DNA of 64,000 nt from Deltaproteobacteria bacterium. GTDB taxonomy: Bacteria > Myxococcota_A > Polyangia > Haliangiales > JADYYK01. This document shows positions 23,371 to 39,092 of the stretch, piece by piece (position 1 is the stretch's first letter; every line of letters begins with the position of its first letter). The notes beneath the pieces are model-generated. The model had not been told where the DNA came from, did no database searches, and saw only the letters and a list, made by a program, of their open reading frames with translations. The stretch is from NCBI GenBank assembly GCA_020853705.1, contig JADYYK010000206.1, positions 26,168 through 90,167 of the forward strand, in the 5' to 3' direction. The position numbers and the translations under genes are program-made.

Positions 23371-25346
23371 GGACTCTCCGATTGCACGCAGCGAAAGCCG
23401 ACCAGCTCGAGGATGCTCGCGGTCTCCTTGGCGCAGGTGCCGGTCGCGCACAGCGGCTCGCGGTACGCGGCGCCCTCCAGCGGCACGGCCTGGTTCGGCA
23501 GCAGGCTGGTCGCGACGGGCAGGCCGCGCACGGTGCGGAAGGTGAGGCCCCCGGCCTGGACCCACGACTCGTCCTGACCAGGCACGTCTTCGCGCCACAG
23601 CTCGCTGGTCCACTCCTGCGCGTTGCCGAGCAAATCGTAGATGTAGGGCCCCGGGGTGCGGTCCTGGTCGCTGGTCATGACCGGCTCCACCTGGGCGCCC
23701 GGGCCGGCATAGACGTGGGTGCGCATCAGATCGAGCTGCTCGGCACCCCAGGGGTAGGGCCGGCGCGCGGCGCCACGCGCGGCGTACTCCCACTCGGCCT
23801 CGGTCGGCAGCACGGCGCCCAGGAAGCGGCAGTACGCCTTGGCGGCGGTCCACGACACCCCGGTCGCGGGCAGCCGCGCGCGCTGGGCGGCTTCGGCCGG
23901 GACCCACGCGGGCCGGTTCACCACCGCCTCGGGGTGCTCGGCCAGCCAGGGCTCGAGCTCGCCCCAGGTGACCTCGTGCTCGTGAATGCTGAAATCGACG
24001 CGCGGCGCCTCGACCGCGCGCGAGGGCCGGAAGCCGACCACGTTCTCGCGGGCGCGCTCGCTGGCGACGCCCATGAGGACGCGGCCGGGCGCGCCGCTGA
24101 GACGGACGAAGCGGTTGGCGAGCGCGAGGCCCGGCGCGGGCCTGGGTGCCGGCGTGGCCGGCGTGGCCTCCGTGGTCGGCGCGGCGGCGTCGCCGGTCGG
24201 CGCGGTCGCGCTGGGCAGGCCGGGCTGCGGGTGCGGGGCAGGGGGCCTGGCCGGCGCGCGGGTCGCCCGGTAGGCCACCAGGGCGCCGGCGGCGATCACC
24301 ACCGCGGCGGCGCCGCCGAGCAGGGCCCGGCGCGAGGTGCCGCTCGAGCTGGGCGCGCGGGACGCCTGACCTGCCGCGGCGCCCAGCGTGGTGCTGACCG
24401 GCAACACCTGCTCGGGCGACGCCTGCGCTGGCAGGGTCTGCTGCGGCAGGGTCGAGTCGAGCCCGACCGCGGCGGCGGCGCCCGCGCTCGGCGCGGCGCG
24501 GGCGATGTCGTCGAGCGCGGCGGCCACCGCCGTCATCGTCTGCGGCCGCCCGTCGGGCGTCTTGTGCAGCGTCTTCAGGATCAGCGACTCCAGCGCCGGC
24601 GGCACCCCAGGGTTGAGCGAGCGCGGACGTGGCGGCTCGACGAACTGGTGGGCCCCCAGCACCTCGCCGAGCCCGGTGCCGGTGAAGGGCGGGCGGCTGG
24701 TCGCCATCTCGAACAGCACGCAGCCCAGCGAGTAGATGTCGGCGCGCAGGTCGACCTCACCCGAGCCGCGGCACTGCTCGGGCGACATGTAGTAGGGCGT
24801 GCCCATCACGCTGCCGGTGCGGGTCTTGACCGAGATGGGCGCGCTGCCCGACCCGGCCAGCTTGGCGATGCCGAAGTCGAGGACCTTGACCCGCACCCCG
24901 CCCGGCATCTCGGGATCGCGGGTCAGGAAGATGTTGTCGGGCTTGAGATCGCGGTGGACGATCTCGGCCTGGTGCGCGGCCGCCAGGATGCCCGAGATCT
25001 GACGGCCGATGGCGGCCTGCTCGGCCACGGTCAGGCGCGGCTGCCGGCGCAGGCGCGCGGCCAGACTCTCGCCGTCGAGCAGCTCCATCACGAAGTACGC
25101 GCTGCCGTCCTTGGCGGTCCCGAAGTCGAAGATCTGGGTGATGCCCGGGTGCTTGACCCGGGTCGCGGCGCGGGCCTCGTTGAAGAAGCGCTTCACCGCG
25201 TCGGCGTCGCTCGACAGCTCGGGCAGCAGCACCTTGATGGCGACGCGGTTGTCGAGCAGCTCGTGCCGGCCCTCGAACACCGCGCCCATCCCGCCGGCCC
25301 CGATCTGCCGGACCAGGTGGTAGCTGCCCAGCTTGTCCCCCACCAT
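23367..25346 (-). CDS. Ser/Thr protein kinase fused to SUMF1/FGE domain
   Basis: 659 residues. The kinase domain (about 9-275) is complete: GAGGMG at 16-21, Lys38 in VAIKVL, HRDLKPDN from 131, DFG at 157-159 and MSPEQ near 187-191. A Pro/Ala linker and one membrane helix (RRALLGGAAAVVIAAGALVAY) lead to an extracytoplasmic SUMF1/formylglycine-generating-enzyme-like domain with LPTEAEWEYAARG, DLLGNAQEWTSE and a final GFRCV. In kinases of this type (Pkn1-like) the SUMF1 domain is usually thought to be a ligand-sensing module rather than a sulfatase activator. ATG 25346 follows TATCCT by 9 nt; an upstream in-frame extension is low-complexity. It heads an operon with the TPR gene. Confidence 0.92.
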   Translation of the reverse strand: MVGDKLGSYHLVRQIGAGGMGAVFEGRHELLDNRVAIKVLLPELSSDADAVKRFFNEARAATRVKHPGITQIFDFGTAKDGSAYFVMELLDGESLAARLRRQPRLTVAEQAAIGRQISGILAAAHQAEIVHRDLKPDNIFLTRDPEMPGGVRVKVLDFGIAKLAGSGSAPISVKTRTGSVMGTPYYMSPEQCRGSGEVDLRADIYSLGCVLFEMATSRPPFTGTGLGEVLGAHQFVEPPRPRSLNPGVPPALESLILKTLHKTPDGRPQTMTAVAAALDDIARAAPSAGAAAAVGLDSTLPQQTLPAQASPEQVLPVSTTLGAAAGQASRAPSSSGTSRRALLGGAAAVVIAAGALVAYRATRAPARPPAPHPQPGLPSATAPTGDAAAPTTEATPATPAPRPAPGLALANRFVRLSGAPGRVLMGVASERARENVVGFRPSRAVEAPRVDFSIHEHEVTWGELEPWLAEHPEAVVNRPAWVPAEAAQRARLPATGVSWTAAKAYCRFLGAVLPTEAEWEYAARGAARRPYPWGAEQLDLMRTHVYAGPGAQVEPVMTSDQDRTPGPYIYDLLGNAQEWTSELWREDVPGQDESWVQAGGLTFRTVRGLPVATSLLPNQAVPLEGAAYREPLCATGTCAKETASILELVGFRCVQSESP

Positions 25347-25488
25347 GCCGTCCAGAGGATACCGCAACACCTGGGGTAGACTGGGCCGACAGATGCGGCG
25401 CCGCGCCGCGGATGCGCAAACACTGCGGGCGCGCCCGCCCGCGTCCGCGTTATGCTCGGCGAAACCTTCCTCGAAGCCAGGAGTCCCC

Positions 25489-28112
<2,624 letters not shown>

Positions 28113-28116
<4 letters not shown>

Positions 28117-29222
28117 CCCAGCCCGAGGCCGGGCTGCCGGCGCGGCTCGACTGCGCCGGCGCCGAGGTCGGGCCCGGCGCGGTCAACGCCCACACCCACC
28201 TGTACAGCGGCCTGTGCGCCCTGGGCATGCCGGCGCCGGCGCTGGCGCCGACGACGTTCCTCGAGATCCTGGAGCGGGTGTGGTGGCGGCTCGATCGCGC
28301 GCTCGACGCCGCCTCGCTGCGCGCCGCAGCGCGGCTGTATGTCGCCGAGGCGCTGCTCGCGGGCACCACCACGCTGATCGATCACCACGAGTCGCCCGGC
28401 TTCATCGACGGCGCGCTCGACGTGCTGGCCGACGCCGCCCAGGAGCTGGGGGTGCGCGCGCTGCTGTGCTACGGCGCCAGCGAGCGCAACCACGGCCGCG
28501 CCGAGGGCCAGCGCGGCCTGGCCGAGTGTGCTCGCCTGGCGCGGCGGGTCGCCGGCGACGCCGGTGTGCGCGGCCTGGTCGGGCTGCACGCCTCGTTCAC
28601 GGTCTCGGACGACACCGTGCGCGAGGCCGGCGCCCTGGCCCGCCAGCTCGGCACCGTGGTCCACGTCCACGTGGCCGAGGCCGACGCCGACGTGGACGAC
28701 GCGCGGCGCCGCGGCTTCGCCGGGCCGCTGGAGCGGCTGCTGGCGCTGGATGCGCTGCCCCCGGGCTCGATCCTGGCGCATGGCGTCCACCTGGACGCGG
28801 CCCAGGTCCGGCGCGCCGACGAGCTGGGGCTGTGGCTGGTGCAGAACCCGCGCTCCAACGCCGGCAACCGGGTCGGCTACCCGGGCGCGCTGAGCGCCAG
28901 CGCGCACGTCGCGCTGGGCACCGACGGCTACCCGGCCGACATGGCGGTCGAGCGCGCGGCGCTGCTGCGCGACGCCGCGACGCACGGCGACACCGGCGCG
29001 GCGGCGCGGCCCGAGGCGGGGGCGCGCCTGGCCGCCGAGCGCCTGGGGCTGGCGTCGCTGCCCGACCGGGTGGTGCGCGACGCCGCGGGCGTGCGCCACG
29101 TCATCGTGGGCGGTCGCGTGGTGGTCGAGGGCGGGGTGCTGCAGACGGGCGACCTCGCGGCCATCCGCGCCGAGGCGCGCGAGCAGGCAGGCGCGCTGTG
29201 GCGACGCATGGAAGCGCTGTAG
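28113..29222 (+). CDS. SsnA-like amidohydrolase (aminohydrolase)
   Basis: 369 residues of the metal-dependent amidohydrolase superfamily (SsnA/guanine-deaminase-like). Visible metal ligands are HTH at 27-29 (VNAHTHLYSG), a His in VVHVHVAEAD, a His in ILAHGVHLD and an Asp in GTDGYPAD; NPRSNAGN is the family substrate loop. Compared with the usual 440 residues the N-terminal beta-sandwich is mostly missing, leaving a nearly bare barrel. GTG 28113 overlaps the stop of the hydroxylase (GTGA). In the E. coli purine cluster SsnA follows the same kind of neighbours; a ring deamination or opening step is the likely role, by analogy. Confidence 0.8.
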
Positions 29223-29230
29223 ATTTCGGG

Positions 29231-29236
29231 TATCTT
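29231..29236 (+). promoter_or_regulatory. -10-like TATCTT, 6 nt before ATG 29243
   Basis: Sits in the 20-bp gap after the amidohydrolase gene. It suggests a second, internal leaderless promoter that could make the lyase and both decarbamoylases without the hydroxylase. Confidence 0.45.
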
Positions 29237-29242
29237 CCGCGC

Positions 29243-30367
29243 ATGGAGCGCTACCGCTATCGCCACAACCCCTTCGTCACCGACGCGCTGGCCGCCGACT
29301 GGGCCACGCCGCCGGACGACGTGCAGGCCTTCCACCGGAGTCTGCCCGGGTACCAGCCCACGCCGCTCCTCGAGCTGCCGGCGCTGGCGCGCGAGCTGGG
29401 TGTCGGCGCCGTCCTGCTCAAGGACGAGGCGCAGCGCTTCGGCCTCAACGCCTTCAAGGTGCTGGGCGCGTCCTACGCCATCCAGCGCTGGCTGGCCAGC
29501 CAGGGCAAGGTCGCTGGCGGCCTGACCTTCGCCACCGCCACCGACGGCAACCACGGCCGCGCGGTGGCCTGGTCGGCGCGCCGCCTGGGCCACAAGGCGG
29601 TGATCTTCGTGCCCAGCAACACCGTGCCCGCGCGCATCGAGGCCATCCGCGGCGAGGGCGCCGAGGTCGTGGTGGTGGCCGGCACCTACGACGACACCGT
29701 GCGCCGCGCCGCCGCCGAGGCCGCCCAGCACGGCTGGCAGGTCATCTCCGACACCGCGTACCCGGGCTACCTCGAGATCCCGCGCTGGATCATGGAGGGC
29801 TACGGCACCCTGTTCGCGGAGATCGACGCCGAGCTGGGTCAGCGCGGGCAGGCCGCGCCCGACGTGGTCCTGCTGCAGGCTGGCGTGGGCGGGCTGGCCT
29901 GCGCCGGCACGCTGGCCTACCGGCGTCGCGGTGGCCGGGTGCCCACCCTGGTCTCGGTCGAGCCGACCGACGCCGACTGTCTGCTGGAGTCGATCGCGTC
30001 GCCCGACGGCTCGATCCGCGAGGCCCACGGCAAGCAGAACTCGATCATGGCCGGGCTCAACTGTGGCACGCCGTCGCTGCTGGCCTGGCCGGTGCTGCGC
30101 GCCGGGATGCACGGCTTCCTGGCCGTCGAGGACAGCTTCGCCGAGGCGGCGATGCGTCGCCTGGCCGCGGGCGACGGCGGCGACCCGCGCGTCGTCTCGG
30201 GTGAGTCGGGTGCGGCCGGGCTGGCCGGCCTGCTGGCGCTGATGACCGAGCCCGGGCTGGCCGGGGCGCGCGGCGAGCTGGGCCTCGGGCCGGCCGCCCG
30301 CGTGCTGCTCATCAACACCGAGGGCGACACCGACCCGGTCAACTACCGTCGCATCGTGCCCGCGTGA
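29243..30367 (+). CDS. dpaL: diaminopropionate ammonia-lyase-like PLP enzyme (YgeX/DpaL type)
   Basis: 374 residues, fold-type II PLP enzyme. The PLP lysine is Lys72 in FGLNAFKVLGAS; the phosphate loop reads ATATDGNHGR, then VIFVPSNTVPARIEAIRGEGAEV. QAGVGGLAC and SGESGAAGL complete the site. This matches diaminopropionate ammonia-lyase, which turns 2,3-diaminopropionate into pyruvate and two ammonia, and is the YgeX member of the purine-degradation cluster. Start ATG 29243 has TATCTT 6 nt upstream; the stop overlaps the next GTG. In this operon it would release nitrogen from the opened-ring intermediate. The symbol is by family and not proven. Confidence 0.88.
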   Translation: MERYRYRHNPFVTDALAADWATPPDDVQAFHRSLPGYQPTPLLELPALARELGVGAVLLKDEAQRFGLNAFKVLGASYAIQRWLASQGKVAGGLTFATATDGNHGRAVAWSARRLGHKAVIFVPSNTVPARIEAIRGEGAEVVVVAGTYDDTVRRAAAEAAQHGWQVISDTAYPGYLEIPRWIMEGYGTLFAEIDAELGQRGQAAPDVVLLQAGVGGLACAGTLAYRRRGGRVPTLVSVEPTDADCLLESIASPDGSIREAHGKQNSIMAGLNCGTPSLLAWPVLRAGMHGFLAVEDSFAEAAMRRLAAGDGGDPRVVSGESGAAGLAGLLALMTEPGLAGARGELGLGPAARVLLINTEGDTDPVNYRRIVPA

Positions 30368-31625
30368 GCGCGCGCGCGATCAACGGCCAGCGGCTGTACG
30401 CCGCGCTGGCCGCGCTGGGCGAGCTCGGCGCCTACACCGACGAGCGCACCGGCCTCGTCGGCGTCAACCGCCTGGCCCTGACCGCGGCCGACGGCGAGGG
30501 CCGGCGCCACGTGGTCGCGGCCATGCGCGCGGCCGGGCTGACGGTGACCATCGATCGCATCGGCAACGTCTACGCGCGCCGGCCTGGGCGTGACGACGGC
30601 GCCCGCCCGGTCATGATCGGCTCGCACATCGACTCGGTCGCCACCGCGGGGCGCTTCGACGGCTGCCTCGGCGTGCTGGGCGGGCTGGAGGTGCTGCGCA
30701 CGCTGGACGAGGCGGGGCTGACCACGCGCCGCCCGCTGGTGGTCGGGTTCTTCACCGAGGAGGAGGGCGCGCGCTTCGGCACCGACATGCTGGGCAGCGC
30801 GGTCGCCACCGGGCGCATCGCGCTGGAGGACGCCTGGGCCATCCGCGACGGCGCCGGCCTCAGCGTGCACGACGAGCTCGAGCGCATCGGCTTCATCGGC
30901 GACGCCGACCCGGTGCTGCCGGCGCCGCACGCCTACGTCGAGTGCCACATCGAGCAGGGGCCCACGCTGCGCGCCGCCGGGCTGGAGCTGGGCGTGGTCA
31001 CCGGGGTGCAGGGGATCTGCTGGCACGCGCTCGAGATCCTGGGCAAGAGCGCGCACGCGGGCACCACCCCGATGGCGCTGCGCGCCGACGCCGGGGTGGC
31101 CGCCGCGCGCATCAACGTCCTTCTGCGCGACATGGTGGCCTCGGGCAGCTATGGCGCCGACCTGCGCGCCACCATGGGCGTCATCACGCCCTACCCGGGT
31201 CTGGTCAACGTGGTGCCCGGGCGGGCCACCGTCTCGGTCGACCTGCGCACGCCCGACGACGCCGCGCTGGAGCGCGCCGAGGCCGACGTGGTGCGCGCCT
31301 ACGCCGAGATCGCCGCGCGCGAGCACGTGCAGATCACTCACCGCCGCACCGCGCGCACGCCCTACGTGCCGTTCGACCAGCAGGTGCAAGCGCTGATCGC
31401 GGACGCCGCCAGCGCGCGCGGCCTCAGCCACCAGCGCATCATCTCGGGGGCCGGCCACGACGCCCAGGAGCTGTCGCGGCTGTGCAAGACCGCCATGATC
31501 TTCGTGCCCGGCGAGTACGACGGCATCAGCCACAACCCGCGCGAGCTGTCCACGCTGGCGCAGTGCGAAAACGGCGTCAACGTGCTCTGCGACGTGGTGC
31601 AGGCGCTGGCCGAGGAGCCCGGACC

Positions 31626-31629
<4 letters not shown>
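30364..31629 (+). CDS. M20 Zn amidase: N-carbamoyl-amino-acid hydrolase / ureidoglycolate-type
   Basis: 421 residues of the M20/AmaB-AllC group. Metal and substrate motifs are in order: MIGSHIDSVATAGRFDGCLGVLGG, FFTEEEGARFG, HIEQGPTL, the dimerisation domain with KSAHAGTTPM, and the closing ISGAGHDAQ plus SHNPRE. The reaction is hydrolysis of an N-carbamoyl or ureido group to CO2, NH3 and an amino compound. GTG 30364 overlaps the lyase stop (GTGA) and its own TGA overlaps the nitrilase ATG. It takes the place that YgeY (also M20) has in E. coli-type clusters, but the sequence is more AmaB/AllC-like, which may mean a different substrate. Confidence 0.88.
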
Positions 31630-32561
<932 letters not shown>

Positions 32562-32621
32562 CCCAGGCCCCGGCCCTGGCGCCGGCGCTGGCGCTGGCGC
32601 AGCTGCCGGCCTGGCGCTGGT

Positions 32622-34661
<2,040 letters not shown>

Positions 34662-34667
34662 CGCGCG

Positions 34668-34673
34668 ATGATA
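34668..34673 (-). promoter_or_regulatory. -10-like TATCAT, 6 nt before ATG 34661
   Basis: Leaderless-type promoter of the YgfK-like gene. It shares a 97-bp divergent region with the lipoprotein at 34759. Confidence 0.5.
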
Positions 34674-34746
34674 GCCCGGCGCGGGCCCGGCGCGCGGCCG
34701 GGACGCTGCTGGTGGGCTTGCCCTTTCACAGATGGCCAGCCTGGTG

Positions 34747-34752
34747 TGAAAT
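34747..34752 (+). promoter_or_regulatory. -10-like TGAAAT, 6 nt before ATG 34759
   Basis: Same spacing as the TANNNT sites but with G at the second position. GGAG lies inside the 6-nt gap, too close to the ATG to be a normal ribosome site. Confidence 0.35.
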
Positions 34753-34758
34753 GGAGCC

Positions 34759-37700
34759 ATGAAGCACCGGGGGGCGTGGGGGCTGCTGCTGTGCGCGCTG
34801 GCGGGCTGTGGTGACAGGGTCGGCGACACGACACCGGAGGCGCGCGGGTCCCTGCTCGGGCGGGTGCTGCTTGCGCCCGACGTGCCGGCGGCGGCCGCGC
34901 GCGTCGTCGTCACCGGGACCGGGCAGGGCGCCATCGCCAACGCGGCAGGTGAGTTCGAGCGCGGCGGCCTCAGACCCGGGCGCTACCAGCTCATGGCCAG
35001 CGCGGCGGAGTCGGGGGACTACGTGCCGCGCCGGTTCCAGGCCGGGGTCACCGCGGGCGGCATCGCCAACCTCGAGACCATCGTGCTGGGCAAGCCGGGG
35101 GCGATCGGCGGTCGCATCCTGAACGCCGAGCTGGCGGATCTGACGCTGGCCATCGTCGGCATCGACGGCACCGGGATCGTGACCGCCCCCAGCGATCGCC
35201 GCGCCTACGTGCTGCAGGCGGTGCCGCCCGGGGTCCACGACGTCACCCTGGTCACGCCGATGGGCGTCATCGTCAAGCGCGGCGTGCGCGTCACGCCGGG
35301 ACGCACGACCACGGGGGTCGATCTCGATCTGGCCCAGGTCAAGGCGGCCAGCGGGTCGCTGGAGGGCGTCGCGGTGCGCGTCGAGGACGGCCCGTCCGCG
35401 AGCGGGGGGATCGGGGTCGAGCTGCGCTCGGCGCTGACCGGGGCGCTGGTCGGCACCGCGGTCAAGACCAGCGCGGACGGCAGCTTCTCGCTGCCGGTGC
35501 CCAGGCAGGGCGCCTACGCGGTGCGCGCGACCTCCGGCGAACGTCACGTCACGGTCGGCGGCGTGCTGTTCGCCGGTGGCCAGCAGCGGCTGCTGACGCG
35601 CCTGGTGATCCCGCTGCTCGACGACCTCGACGGCGACGGCAAGGGCGCCGCGGACGACGACGACGACGACGGCGACGGGGTGCCCGACGCCATGGACGCC
35701 TTCGACGACGACTTCGCCGAGAGCGTCGACGCCGACGGCGACGGCCTCGGTGACGAGGCCGACCTGGCCACCATGGGCAGCGAGGCCATCGACGTGAAGA
35801 GCGACACGCCCGACAGCGACGGCGACGGCCGCTTCGACTTCGAGGACAACTGCGTGATGCGGCCCAACCCGACGCAGGAGGACGTCGATCAGGACGCCGT
35901 CGGCGACGCCTGTGACAACTGCCCGCGCAGCAGCAACCCCGAGCAGCAGGACGGCGACATGGACGACGTCGGTGACGCCTGTCCGCCGTCCACGGTCACC
36001 TGCGCCACCCGGGGCGCGCGCTGCGGCCTGATCTCGGACGGCGCCGGGGTCAGCATCGACTGTGGCATGTGCCCGATGGGGCAGAGCTGCGGTGCCGGCG
36101 GTCGCGCCAACCAGTGCGCGCCGACCTGCCCGACCGCGGTGAGCTGCCCGGTGGGCCGCTGCGGCAGCATCCCCGACGGCTGCGGCGGCACCCTGGCCTG
36201 CGGCGGTTGCACGCTGCCCAGCGTGTGCGGTGCCAGCGGCACTTGCGAGCCGTGCGCCGGGCTGCGCACCTGCGCGGTCGACGAGTGCGGCTCCGGCCCC
36301 GACGGCTGCGGCCTCGGGCGCACGCTGACCTGCGCCGCGACCTGCCCGGGCACCCAGACCTGCGGCGGCGCTGGCACGCCCAACCGCTGCGGGGTCGGCA
36401 TGAACCAGCTCCAGGTCGGCGCCGGCCAGGACCAGACCGGCTTCATCGGCCAGCGCCTGGCGCCGGTGGTGGTGCAGGTCACCCGCGGCGGCACACCCAT
36501 CGTGGGCGCCGCGGTGACGGTGACCACGCAAGACGTGGGTGCGACCTTCCTGGGCAGCGACCTTCAGACCGACACCGCCGGGCAGGTCAGCTTCACGCCC
36601 ATCCTGGGCCTGGTGGCGGGACCGTACCGGTGGCAGGTCGTGGCCAGCGCGGCGGCCGGCGGCGGCTCGGTCGACGTCACGGCGAGGGCCGACGCCCCCG
36701 TCGGGGCAGTGGCCGGCACCGTGGTGCCGGTCGTCAACGCCATCCACCTGCCGGGCACACCCAGCAGCGTGGTCGGCGTGGCCTCACAGTCGCGCCCCAG
36801 CGCCAACCTGTACGACCTCGAGGTGGCCGCGGACGGCACCGTCTACTTCAGCGACGCCGCCTTCAACGCCGTGTACGCGGTCTCGACCAGCGGGGAGGTG
36901 CGACGCATCGCGGGGGCTGCCGACGGCAGCGCCGGCTCCTCGGGGGACTTCGGCGCGGCGACGGCGGCGCTGCTGTCGGGGCCCAACGACCTGGCGCTCG
37001 ACGGCAACCGCCTCTACATCGCGGACTCCGGGAATCGTCGCATCCGGGTCATCGACGACCTGTCGGCGGCGGTCCCGGTCATCCAGACCTTCGCGGGCGG
37101 CGGCACCGGCGACCCCGACGCCGTCGAGGGCCTGCCCGCGACCAGCGCCGCGCTGGACCAGACCACGCAGCTCCAGGTGGCCAGCGACGGCGCGCTGGTC
37201 TTCAGCGATCGCAGCGCGGTGCGCCGCGTCGATCGCGCCACCCGCGCCATCACCACCCTGCTCCCCAGCAGCAACTGCTTCGTCAACGACGGCAAGCTGG
37301 CGAACTGCTCTGGCGAGCGCTGTCGCTTCGCGCGTGACGGCGCGGGTCTGCTCTATGTCGCCGGTCCGACGTGCACCGGCAACACCGGCTCGGTGATGTC
37401 GATCGTGCGCTACGAGGCCGATGGCACCCAGGTCCACATCGCCGGCGGCTCGGCCACACCGGCCAGCGGAGATCCCGCGCTGGGCGCCGACATCGGTGAC
37501 ATCCGGGGCCTGGCCTTCGACCGCGCGGGCCAGCTCTTCTTCAGCAATGTTCGCAACCAGATCTGGCGCATCGATCGGGTCGGTCGCCTGGAGCTGATCT
37601 CGGGCGGCGCCGGCTCAGGCGGCGACTTCGGGCCGGCCAGCGCCGCGCGCTGGCAGACCCCGCGCGGCCTCGGCTTCAGAGGCGACGATCTCTACGTGGT

Positions 37701-39081
37701 CGATGCCGGCAACGCGTCGATCCGCATGATCGGGCAGGTCGGCCGGGCCAGCCAGCAGATCACCGTGGCGGCGGTCAGCGCGGCGGTGCAGACCACCCAG
37801 CTCGGGCGCGCGCTGCCGGCTGCGCTGTCGGCGACGGTCACCGAGGGCACCACGCCGCTGCCACGGGTCCGCCTCGGCGTCCGCGCGCTGCAGCCTGGCG
37901 CGGCGGTGCTGTCGCCGCTGGCCATCACCGACGTGAGCGGCGTGGCCAGCGGCTTCGTGCGCGCCAGCCTGACCCCCGGCATGCACATGTACGAGCTGTC
38001 GCTGCGCGACATCCAGGGCCGCCACGTCACCGGCAGCCCGGTGCTGTTCCCCGCCATGGCGACGGCGCCGACGGGCACCACCTTCTACGCCGTCAACGCC
38101 GAGCGCGTGGCCGACTTCCAGAGCGTCGGCCCCAGCACCTTGCTGCGCATCCACGACCCGCGTGGGATCGCGGTGCACAGCGACGGCACCGTCTACGTGG
38201 CTGACCGCAACCAGCACGCGGTGCTCGCGATCAGCTCCGCCGGGCTGGTCAGCGTGCTCGCCGGTGTCCCGCTCGCGCAGGGCTTCGGCGGCGAGGGTGC
38301 GGCGGCCGTGCAGGCCCGCCTCGACTCCCCCGACGGCCTGGCCCTCGACGAGGTGCGCAAGCGGCTCTACGTCGCCGACACCGGGAACCACCGGGTGCGC
38401 TACGTCGAGCTCGACGGCGCGCGCCGGATCCACACCGTCGCGGGTGGTGGCAGCGCGCCGCCGCCCGGCGATGGCGATGGTGGCCAGGGTGTGCAGGCGA
38501 CGCTGATCTCGCCGAGCGGGCTGGCCCTGGAGGCCGACGGCACGCTGTGGATCTGGGGCGACATGAACCGTCTCAGGCGCCTCGACACCGCCAGCGGCAT
38601 CATCACGGGGCTCGACATCGGCTATCGCAGCACGCGGCCCTTCGCCCCCGACTGTTACACTCACGTCGACGGCTGTCGCCTGGCCATCTTCGACGGCAAG
38701 TTGCTGATGTCAGCGAACATCGGGAACGGCGGGGGCGCCCCGTTCAACGGGGTGCTCGAGATCGACCGCAGCACCGGCGTGACCGCGGTCTTCGCGGGGG
38801 CGCCCGGCGGGATGACGTTCGACCAGCTGGGCGCCCTGGCGGTGGACGCCAGCGGCAACAAGCTGGTCCTGGTCGACAACCTGGCTCACCGCATGTACAG
38901 CCTGGCGCGCGGCACCACCACGTTCACACCCATCTTCGGCGACGGCACCCTGGGCAGCGCGGGCGACTATGTGTCGCCGACGATGGCCGCCATGGGCGGC
39001 CTCGCTATCCTTGCCTTCGACGCCGCCGGCCACCTGTGGTTCAGCGACCCTGGCAATCATGCGGTGCGCGTCATCTGGTAA
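34759..39081 (+). CDS. giant surface lipoprotein: TSP3 repeats, Cys-rich region, two NHL propellers
   Basis: 1440 residues. Leader LLLCALAGCGD has a lipobox (LAGC). Domains in order: carboxypeptidase-regulatory-like beta-sandwiches (about 30-280); an Asp-rich thrombospondin type-3 calcium region (about 290-410: DGDGKGAADDDD, DADGDGLGDEAD, NCPRSSNPEQQDGD); a Cys/Gly-rich disulfide region (410-550); an Ig-like domain; an NHL-type propeller (about 670-1000, e.g. GPNDLALDGNRLYIADSGNRRIRV); a second Ig-like domain; and a second NHL propeller to the end. It is probably an outer-surface adhesion or binding protein. It is divergent from the YgfK-like gene, with no operon partner besides the close-following PEGA gene. 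Confidence 0.85.
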   Translation: MKHRGAWGLLLCALAGCGDRVGDTTPEARGSLLGRVLLAPDVPAAAARVVVTGTGQGAIANAAGEFERGGLRPGRYQLMASAAESGDYVPRRFQAGVTAGGIANLETIVLGKPGAIGGRILNAELADLTLAIVGIDGTGIVTAPSDRRAYVLQAVPPGVHDVTLVTPMGVIVKRGVRVTPGRTTTGVDLDLAQVKAASGSLEGVAVRVEDGPSASGGIGVELRSALTGALVGTAVKTSADGSFSLPVPRQGAYAVRATSGERHVTVGGVLFAGGQQRLLTRLVIPLLDDLDGDGKGAADDDDDDGDGVPDAMDAFDDDFAESVDADGDGLGDEADLATMGSEAIDVKSDTPDSDGDGRFDFEDNCVMRPNPTQEDVDQDAVGDACDNCPRSSNPEQQDGDMDDVGDACPPSTVTCATRGARCGLISDGAGVSIDCGMCPMGQSCGAGGRANQCAPTCPTAVSCPVGRCGSIPDGCGGTLACGGCTLPSVCGASGTCEPCAGLRTCAVDECGSGPDGCGLGRTLTCAATCPGTQTCGGAGTPNRCGVGMNQLQVGAGQDQTGFIGQRLAPVVVQVTRGGTPIVGAAVTVTTQDVGATFLGSDLQTDTAGQVSFTPILGLVAGPYRWQVVASAAAGGGSVDVTARADAPVGAVAGTVVPVVNAIHLPGTPSSVVGVASQSRPSANLYDLEVAADGTVYFSDAAFNAVYAVSTSGEVRRIAGAADGSAGSSGDFGAATAALLSGPNDLALDGNRLYIADSGNRRIRVIDDLSAAVPVIQTFAGGGTGDPDAVEGLPATSAALDQTTQLQVASDGALVFSDRSAVRRVDRATRAITTLLPSSNCFVNDGKLANCSGERCRFARDGAGLLYVAGPTCTGNTGSVMSIVRYEADGTQVHIAGGSATPASGDPALGADIGDIRGLAFDRAGQLFFSNVRNQIWRIDRVGRLELISGGAGSGGDFGPASAARWQTPRGLGFRGDDLYVVDAGNASIRMIGQVGRASQQITVAAVSAAVQTTQLGRALPAALSATVTEGTTPLPRVRLGVRALQPGAAVLSPLAITDVSGVASGFVRASLTPGMHMYELSLRDIQGRHVTGSPVLFPAMATAPTGTTFYAVNAERVADFQSVGPSTLLRIHDPRGIAVHSDGTVYVADRNQHAVLAISSAGLVSVLAGVPLAQGFGGEGAAAVQARLDSPDGLALDEVRKRLYVADTGNHRVRYVELDGARRIHTVAGGGSAPPPGDGDGGQGVQATLISPSGLALEADGTLWIWGDMNRLRRLDTASGIITGLDIGYRSTRPFAPDCYTHVDGCRLAIFDGKLLMSANIGNGGGAPFNGVLEIDRSTGVTAVFAGAPGGMTFDQLGALAVDASGNKLVLVDNLAHRMYSLARGTTTFTPIFGDGTLGSAGDYVSPTMAAMGGLAILAFDAAGHLWFSDPGNHAVRVIW

Positions 39082-39092
39082 CCTCGCAGACG